Shown here in pieces: positions 57,462 through 64,000 of a DNA stretch of 64,000 nucleotides. Position 1 is the first letter of the stretch, and every line of letters starts with the position of its first letter. The stretch comes from Ochromonas danica (taxonomy: Eukaryota; Sar; Chrysophyceae; Chromulinales; Chromulinaceae). Under the pieces are notes generated by a model, which saw nothing but the letters and a program-made list of their open reading frames with translations, had not been told where the DNA came from and searched no databases. The stretch is taken from positions 28,531 to 92,530 of the forward strand of contig VKHL01000052.1 of assembly GCA_015146655.1 (NCBI GenBank). The letters are read 5' to 3'. Position numbers and translations under genes: made by a program.

Positions 57462-57541
57462 CGTTAGCCTGTACTATCCTTGAGGCAATTCCGAGAGGTA
57501 AAATATGGTAAAACTTGGTAAAACGGGGAAAAGCTCGCCAG

Positions 57542-58610
57542 ATGTCTAAATCTCTAGATTTGAGTTCATTCTCTGCTGCTGTTGAAACAATGATGAGATC
57601 AATGCAATCATTTAACATTCTATTTTTCATTTTCCTTCTCTCTCTTCTCTCTTATTTCCCACATTGGGTGAATTCCTATGAGATAGGAGAGAGAATTGGT
57701 CTTTCTTCTCGTTCCTCTCATGCTAATAAACAAAATGCTTGGAGGACTGACTGGGTGGATATGCCACCTTACCTGGCACCACGTTTTGCTGAGGTTGAAG
57801 AGATTGTCTTTCATGGGGTTTTACTACTTCCTAAAGGTTATGAGAAGAATGGTAATACCACACTCTCGGAAGGGGTAGGAGGAGGAGGAGGAGATGATGG
57901 AGAGTTGGTCATCCAAGCTGATAGTGTACCTTATAAAATTAATCCTGAAGTGGATTTTCGAGTTGGATTAGCCTTTGATAATCATCGTCATCATATTCCC
58001 TGGTTGACTGTCTTTAACGCTCAACAACGACGAAGATTACAAAAACTGGAAGTGACTTTCTTACATGATAGTTACGAGATTATTGACATACGCTATCAGA
58101 CCACATGTAAGTCTTCCATTTCATCTTAATGAATCTTGTTAACACTGTATACAGTTGTAATGAGTGGTAATTGAAGGGATAGAGGGGTTATTACATTAAT
58201 GGCTTAGACTGTGTATATACACCAACACCATATACCCTGTATACAGTATTACCCTATTCTGACTAATGAAATTGTTGATATTGTTAAATCATCTAGATGG
58301 TCCAAGATTAGACAATATAGATCCAAGTCATCCTGCTTTAAGAGGATTTCAATTATTCTATCGATGGCAAAGTTTAGAAGAAGAAGATTTCCCATTAGGT
58401 CAAGGCTGTCTGCTTACCATCACTTTGTGTTGTTTCTTTGTACTAGCTAGTTTAACAATTTACTGGTCTGCACCTGATAAGATACAATCTAATGGGAATA
58501 TAGGGTCACGTACCTTTAGTGGTAATTCACGTACCTTTAGTGGTGGTAATAGTGACAGTGGAAAGAGTACTATTGGTGGTGGCAAGTTTAACGTTGCCGC
58601 TCGTTCCTAG
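57542..58610 (+). CDS. Unrecognised secretory-pathway membrane protein
   Basis: Exons 57542..58106 and 58297..58610 give 292 residues; an alternative start at 57590 or 57593 puts the signal sequence MQSFNILFFIFLLSLLSYFP nearer the N terminus. The mature part has WRTDWVDMPPYLAPRFAEVE, IVFHGVLLLPKGYE, and LEVTFLHDSYEIIDIRYQT, then FQLFYRWQSLEEEDFPLGQG, one membrane helix (CLLTITLCCFFVLASLTIYW) and a Gly/Ser cytoplasmic tail. No family recognised. Its start lies only 80 bases from that of the divergent NFU gene, so they share a promoter region. Confidence 0.68.
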
Positions 58611-59121
58611 ACCATGACATGATATGATATGACATGGTAATTTAATTCTAGTGGTTGACAAGTGTAACCTGTACATAATACTTTCTCTAATACACACTGG
58701 TATATTCGTTGTTTTTGATTTCAGTAGAGGTATATTCGATGATATTTAATCAGATCAGGTCCTCGATGTGCAGGTGTAATGTATCTAGATGGTTTGTATA
58801 GAAAATGCAATTGTATTGACTTTCATTACAAGAAGTAAACACAACATCAATAGAGTTCCACTGTTCATATAGTATAGTAGACTAATAGACAGACGCATCA
58901 CAACAGTAAACTGTCTTACACAATAGACTAGTTACCTTCCTCTGCTGCTGTCTCAAGTGACGAAAACAATGACAGAGACGAAAACGAAAACACAAATCGT
59001 CGAAAATAGTCAAGTTGTGAATTTGATTGAAGTTGAAGTTGTTCTTGGTTGAGAGAAGTTGAAGATATCATTGTTTCAGTTTTCACAGGAAGTCAATTAC
59101 TTAAAACTGTAGAATGACTGA
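58611..59121. other. Intergenic between convergent genes
   Basis: About 510 AT-rich bases, no gene seen. Confidence 0.5.
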
Positions 59122-61393
59122 CTAAGAAAGAAGACACTGTGAGAAAGAATGATGAAGATGATGCCTTCTACTCTGCTTTGTCATAATCATCTTCTCTTCT
59201 CTCACTTGTTGATCATCTTTCTCTCTTGAGGTTGTATTCTTCTTCCTCTTCTTATCATCATCTTCATCTTCATCTTGTTCTTGCGGTTGCTCTTGTTGTT
59301 GTTTGTTTTCTTTACGCATTCGATATTTGGCAGAACTCATAATTGAAGTCAAGGATTGTTCTCCTAGACTACACATGGTACACTCCATAGTTTTCATTCT
59401 TTCTCTTTTAGGACGAGAATAAGAATGAGGAATAGCTTCAATTGAGGCTTTCTTATCATTGGTAAGGTATTCACTCTTCTTCATTCTTGTTCCTTCTTGA
59501 GGTAGTGGTGGTGGTACCATCATTGTTGAACCTCTAGCAGAACTACCACTATTATCATTTTTAGGATTCAGATGACTTTCAACTGATTCACGTCGAATAG
59601 GATCATCAACTGATGGATGTAATGGGATATGTTCTTGCTGTATGATACTGCTGCCACTGACGGGTAGCATTACCTCATTAGAGATCACAGCCTCATTTGC
59701 TTCTCTATTAGCAGACGTTGTCCCAGTGAGTGGGAGGTCTATACCCCCAGTGTGATCATCAGAATCATGGGAATTCGCTTCACAAAGAGAGGGTTCAGTT
59801 AAAGGATAAACTGCCACTAATTCATCACTTCCCAAGGAATCTCCATCAAGCTCTTCTCTGTCTTCTTCTTCTTCCTCTTCTTTCTGACGATAGTACTCCA
59901 CTATTATAAACAAAGTAATAACCCGTCATGTCAATAATAGAAGGGTTGTCAAAGGTGTAACATAGATCTGTGACTCACCTTCAGCAAGTATCTCATCATA
60001 TAGACAGTTGATATCGTAGTTACTACCTCCTCGTTCATGTTGAAAAGCTGTCGAAGGAACGGTTAAAGGAGGCCAGGAACATGGTACCTTTAAACTGTCA
60101 TCCTGAGTGTTCATATAGGATGTCAGGAAAGGATGTGCCAGACATTCTTTAGCAGTCAATCGATCCTCTGGAAAGAAGGTCAACAACCTAAATTACAAAT
60201 AAACACCCCAGCAAGACATGTTAGGAATAGATCCATAATATCACCTCTTCTACGACCTCCAGACAAAAACATCTACACCTATACAACTACACCGACACAT
60301 ACATACACTCATACACACACCTAATAAGACTTACTTTTTAATCAAATCCAATGCATCAGAAGTGGCATTGGGCATAAGCTCTTTCAACGCATGTGGTACA
60401 AAAGTTGGTAAAGAATGTAAATATCTTCGATAGACAAACTTCATACAACGATTAATGAATGATTGTTGTGGTTTACCCAATACACCAACAATCTTCTCTA
60501 ATTGTCTTAATGTATCTCTCCCAGGAAAGAGTGGTGTACGATTGATTAACTCTACTAGAATACAACCAATTGCCCACATATCAACAGCAAAACCATAAGA
60601 AACCCAACCAGCCAAAACCTCTGGAGCACGATACCATCGTGTTGTGACATAGTCTGTGATAGCCAAAGTAGTTGAACCATGTCCAGTCTCAGCGGGTATG
60701 ATCTGTCGAGCAAGTCCAAAATCTGCTAATTTCAATGTACAATCTGCATTAATCAGAATGTTCCTCGGCCTATCCCATACAAGAATAAACAAAACAACAT
60801 ATAGACATATAGACACATGCCCAACCAAAGCAGTGAGTATTAGGAGAAAATGTTAATAAGTCAACAAGAACTTACTTAATATCACGATGTACAATTCCAC
60901 CTTGATGAAGATAATCTACAGCTGAAAGTAACTGATACATAAAATATTGAATATGATCATATCCTAATTCTTGTGGTGAACGTATAATTTGTGCTAAATC
61001 TGTTTCCATTAATTCAAAAACTAGATAGAGATCATGTAGATCATCTCTTTGTACAGTACCTTCTAGACCACGAGGTAGTGGTCTAGGTAGTGGTAGTCGT
61101 TGTAAAGGTGGTAATAACTTCTTCAAAGTGATAATATGAGGATGGGAGATATATCGTAATAGACGTATTTCTCGTAAAGTGCGTTTAGCTAGAGTGCGTG
61201 TTTTGAGAATATCTTTGCATTTCTTAATTGCCACCTTCTCGAATGTCATTCTATCCATAGCTGAGCAGACTGTACCATAGGCACCTGCACCAAGATAGGA
61301 TAAACGATGATAACGACGACCACATTCCATTCGGTCTTCTGGGTCATTTTCTTCAAGTTGGTTGTTGTAGTTGGGATGTTGATGATCACTCAT
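59122..61393 (-). CDS. MAP kinase with TDY activation loop
   Basis: Exons 61393..60876, 60769..60335, 60187..59979 and 59900..59122 give 646 residues. Kinase motifs: GAGAYGTVCSAMD (P-loop), VAIKKCKD (Lys), VHRDIKPRNIL split by intron 1, KLADFGLAR, then ITDYVTTRWYRAPEV. The activation loop is T-D-Y, not the more usual T-E-Y. The MAPK insert region, GRDTLRQLEKIVGVLGKP, is present and the domain ends at ECLAHPFLTSY. A long C-terminal extension (about 290 residues, acidic, then Lys/Ser-rich) recalls plant TDY group MAP kinases. Function would be in a phosphorylation cascade downstream of a MAPKK. A Pro/Leu/Arg-rich insert lies between helix C and the hinge. Confidence 0.92.
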
Positions 61394-62033
61394 CCTCTCT
61401 CGATAAGATATGGCTATTATAGGTAATCAGTGATTGACAGGAAGTTCAGTGAGGTAAGAGAGAAAGAGACCGAGCGAGAGAGAGATGGTAGGAGGGTAAT
61501 GACAATGACTTTGACAAGGTGATGGAAAGACCCACAGACCCTGTAGTCAGTCAATCTGTAGACTGGGTCATACTAGAAGAAGATTGAATAACGCCAACTT
61601 GTCATGTTCAAACCAACTGATGTAAGTCCAGTCAAGCGGACTGCAAGAATAATGTGCTACAACAATCGGTCCATACATCCTCAGTCACAATTCTGGAGTT
61701 GATATCATTTTCATTTATCATTTCTAATATAATGTAATTCTTTAGTTTACTTTTTACTGAAATACTTAGCCCCCTGTGATTCCCGCAGCTTTGTGGTCTC
61801 CGAAAATCAGGGTTTTTACCCCCACTTCGGAGCTTTTTTCTCTCTTTTATCGATATTGGCTCAGTGCAAGGGAAGGCATGGAAATGTCAAGTTAGTGCCT
61901 ACCATCTTAAAGCCATTCTCTGAGATCCGGAAGGAGGGAGAGTGCCGCAGATCTTCGTGTTCTGGCAATCACTTCCTTCACATTTTAATTCCTAATACGT
62001 CTTCCTTTCCCCTTCCACCGTCTAACAAAAACA
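61394..62033. other. Intergenic between divergent genes
   Basis: About 640 bases upstream of both the MAP kinase and the SDR gene. Contains a short GAGA-rich segment near 61460-61482. An open frame here does not look like protein. Confidence 0.45.
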
Positions 62034-62895
62034 ATGACTGGCAGAACCATTCTTATCACTGGTAGGGCACAAGATACCTCTATGTGTTATTTGCGCTTTC
62101 ACTCAGCAATGGTTTGATTATTGTCTGTGCAGGTGCTTCTAGAGGAATTGGCTTAGGTCTTGTGGGTCAGATCTTAGCCTCTCATCCCCGTGATCGAGTG
62201 ATCGCGACGTATCGTGATCAGGCGAGCAGTCCAAAGCTGGTGGAACTGACTCAGACCTACCCCAAAGATCGCTTACTGATCTTGCCTCTGGAGGTAACTT
62301 CAGAGGAATCTCATAAGAAGCTGAAAGAAGCATTGGAAGCAGAAGGAATCAACTCTATTGACATCTTGATCGCCAATGCTGGTGTGGCCAGCAGCAACTT
62401 GGCTCCCCAGTTAGCACGACTGCTGCAGAATATGAGTCGAATTGGAAAGTGAATGTATTAGGAACTCTGTATACTTTGCAGACCTTCCACGAGCATGTGC
62501 TTAGAAGCAAGGTGAAGTTGACGGTGGTGGTGTCCTCCATCATGGCTTCTCTCACTTTGCTTCCCGAAATGGGCAGTGCTACTCTTGCTTCTGCTTATCG
62601 CGTTTCGAAGACTGCATTGAACATGCTTGCTGCAACCTTTGCAGAGGATGCCAACTACAAAGGAGCGGGCGGCAAGGTAGTCATTCTTCATCCTGGATGG
62701 GTCCAGACTGACATGGGAGGTGCTCGAGCTCCAACGACTGTATCGGAGAGTGTGACGGGTATTGTTCAAGTGTTGGACCAAGCCACCGAGGTTCAGGTTG
62801 CTTCGGAAGTGGAGGGACGGGGCGACTATCAGAAGAAGCTGAAGGAGGGATCCCATGTGTTTGTTGACTTTCAGGGTAATTTACTGCCCTGGTGA
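62034..62895 (+). pseudogene. Short-chain dehydrogenase, C-factor-like, frameshifted
   Basis: Exon 1 is 62034..62061 (MTGRTILITG start), exon 2 begins at 62133 to give TGASRGIGLGLVGQ. NADP-binding TGxxxGxG, a NAG motif (IANAGVAS) and, in a later frame, catalytic SSIMASLTLL and YRVSKTALNMLA with YxxxK are all present, matching the C-factor/sniffer-like SDR group. However, the reading frame shifts by one at about 62411-62414 (after NLAPQ): the first frame stops at TGA 62450..62452, while the conserved continuation (STTAAEYESNWKVNVLGTLY) is in the adjacent frame and runs to TGA 62893..62895. One missing base (or two extra) would explain it. Because the rest is undamaged, a sequencing error or a very recent lesion is likely. 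Confidence 0.72.
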
Positions 62896-63531
62896 AACCA
62901 TGTGTTTCTTTGATTGGTTTAACGATAAGCATCTATTCATGTGAATTTGTTTGTTTTGCTTTTTGTATTTTCCCAACACTTTCGGTTAAATGGCAGGTGT
63001 GAATCGTTTTTGGACTTAGCTTACCATCTAAAGAAGCCTTTTTGACTGTTGTTGGTGCTGAATTTCAACAACATCAATCAATTGATTAGTTTTATTAGAA
63101 CTAATACCCTATCTGAGTATGTTTTGTTGCAGTTTTTGTTTTATCCTCGTATTGTGGTTGTCTTTGCTATGATGGTTTCGGTGATGAATTTTGCCTGGCT
63201 GCTGTTGAATTTTGGGAACTTGGTGTTGCGGGAAAATACCAACGGTTATTCCTCTCTGGTGCCGTTACACCAGCCGTGGTCATCGTCCATTGCACCTCCA
63301 ATAAAAATTAACGGACCACTTTTTCTGGACAACATCATATGTGATCTACTTACTTTTAAGATTACTCCATAAGATCGAATACGATAATAACATCTATATC
63401 TTTCGTCTTATTCATCTACTTATTCATCTACCACCAAACACGACATTAGTAAACGTACTCCCTCTTATAATATACTAATATCCTTGTAGTACAACTTTCT
63501 TCTTCCTCTATCATTTTTAGCATTTTGTAAG
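62896..63531. other. Intergenic, no gene seen
   Basis: About 640 bases between two plus-strand genes. A 107-codon open frame at 63049-63372 is hydrophobic but has no recognised family; not called. Confidence 0.45.
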
Positions 63532-64000
63532 ATGCAGAATTTTGCCGCATTAATCTTTGTTCAACTGTTGGCTGTTCTTCTGGCCGAGGTGACCGTCTTG
63601 AAAACAGACCAATATATTTATGATACATCCCCCAATTTACCTATTCGTGGAAGTGGCTTCGATGCTGAAGCTGGTGACATTATTCTTGAAGTAGGAGTGA
63701 GTGGTCAGCCCAACCTGCAAGTAGATAGGGATTTCACGATATCAAAAGATCCCGGTGGCGAAGAAGTAGTTCTCAAGCTACCAGGAAAGCACAAGTAAGC
63801 TCTTCCTGGATCCTAACCACTTGCTTTTGACTATTGTGAGCATAACTTATAATGCTATGGTGTGTGTAGGTGGGCTGATTTGTCGAAGCGCACTGCTCCT
63901 GTGGCGCTTATTTTAAATGGTGTTCGTTTTGCAACTGACCCCGAGAAGAAGAATTTACTTCCTTCTCCTGTGATTGTTGCTCAAGTATTGAACACTCCAA
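63532..64000 (+). CDS. Secreted protein, 3' truncated by the window
   Basis: Exons 63532..63794 and 63870..>64000. Residues 1-18 are a signal peptide (MQNFAALIFVQLLAVLLAEV). The mature part reads like a beta-sandwich (YDTSPNLPIRGSGFDAEAGD, IILEVGVSGQPNLQVDRDFT), similar in style to IPT/TIG-like secreted domains of ochrophytes, and continues across the intron as KWADLSKRTAPVALILNGVR. The donor GTAAGC and acceptor TAG keep the phase. The gene leaves the window, so its full domain set is unknown. Confidence 0.65.

Noticed and set aside
63049-63372. 107-codon hydrophobic frame
   Set aside because: No domain, no signal of splicing, and AT-rich composition typical of intergenic DNA.

Overview
The window is nuclear DNA from a photosynthetic, flagellate eukaryote, most likely a stramenopile alga (ochrophyte) with a red-lineage plastid. 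The main evidence is a fucoxanthin-chlorophyll-type light-harvesting protein (complement 15153..15746) whose leader carries the ASAFAP cleavage motif of secondary red plastids, a NifU-type protein with a similar bipartite leader (SNAF; complement 56111..57461), and an IFT57 homologue (23782..25339), which implies a cilium or flagellum. Most genes carry short GT-AG introns of roughly 55-200 bases with GTAAGT-like donors. I cannot name the genus.

Layout. 1-3.2 kb: 3' part of a nucleotidyltransferase/PAP-like gene. 5.8-6.6 kb: a tiny zinc-binding ORF and a degraded LRR/F-box-like gene. 7-10.6 kb: splicing factor SNW1/SKIP and the small GTPase Rab1, convergent. 11.5-14.5 kb: JMJD6-type oxygenase and a PHB-depolymerase-like hydrolase, divergent. 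14.4-15.0 kb: a cryptic three-exon gene. 15.1-19.3 kb: light-harvesting protein and a large SET/MYND plus 2-oxoglutarate oxygenase fusion, divergent. 19.7-25.3 kb: a coiled-coil/ankyrin/WW scaffold and IFT57, divergent. 25.6 kb: a tRNA-Asp(GTC) with a 26-nt intron. 25.8-28.5 kb: a secretory glycosyltransferase with a CCCTA-rich intron. 29.5-33 kb: two unrecognised genes. 33.4-35.8 kb: cobalamin-independent methionine synthase. 36.8-42.3 kb: DDB1 and prohibitin, divergent. 42.4-47.4 kb: several small secreted or unknown proteins. 48-50.7 kb: a DHHC palmitoyltransferase and a type-2 hydroxyacyl-CoA dehydrogenase-like SDR. 51.5-54.7 kb: a hybrid histidine kinase with a degenerate catalytic domain. 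56-58.6 kb: plastid NFU and a membrane protein, divergent. 59-61.4 kb: a TDY-type MAP kinase. 62-62.9 kb: a frameshifted SDR. 63.5 kb to the end: a partial secreted protein.

This is mostly a housekeeping neighbourhood (splicing, trafficking, ubiquitin ligase, plastid Fe-S assembly, photosynthesis, intraflagellar transport), not a dedicated gene cluster. I see no operon, transposon, CRISPR array or phage. The most unusual items are the SET-MYND/2OG-oxygenase fusion, the intron-bearing tRNA-Asp, a small conserved Tyr/Ser/Gly-rich protein interrupted by an in-frame 54-nt segment lacking a GT donor, a frameshifted SDR, a PHB-depolymerase-like enzyme, a CCCTA-rich intron, and very small first coding exons (11 and 14 nt). 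Strongly biased triplet runs (Ser, Thr, Gly, Pro, Glu, Asn) inflate several proteins. Exon boundaries were inferred by eye from frame, splice consensus and family similarity; no search was run.
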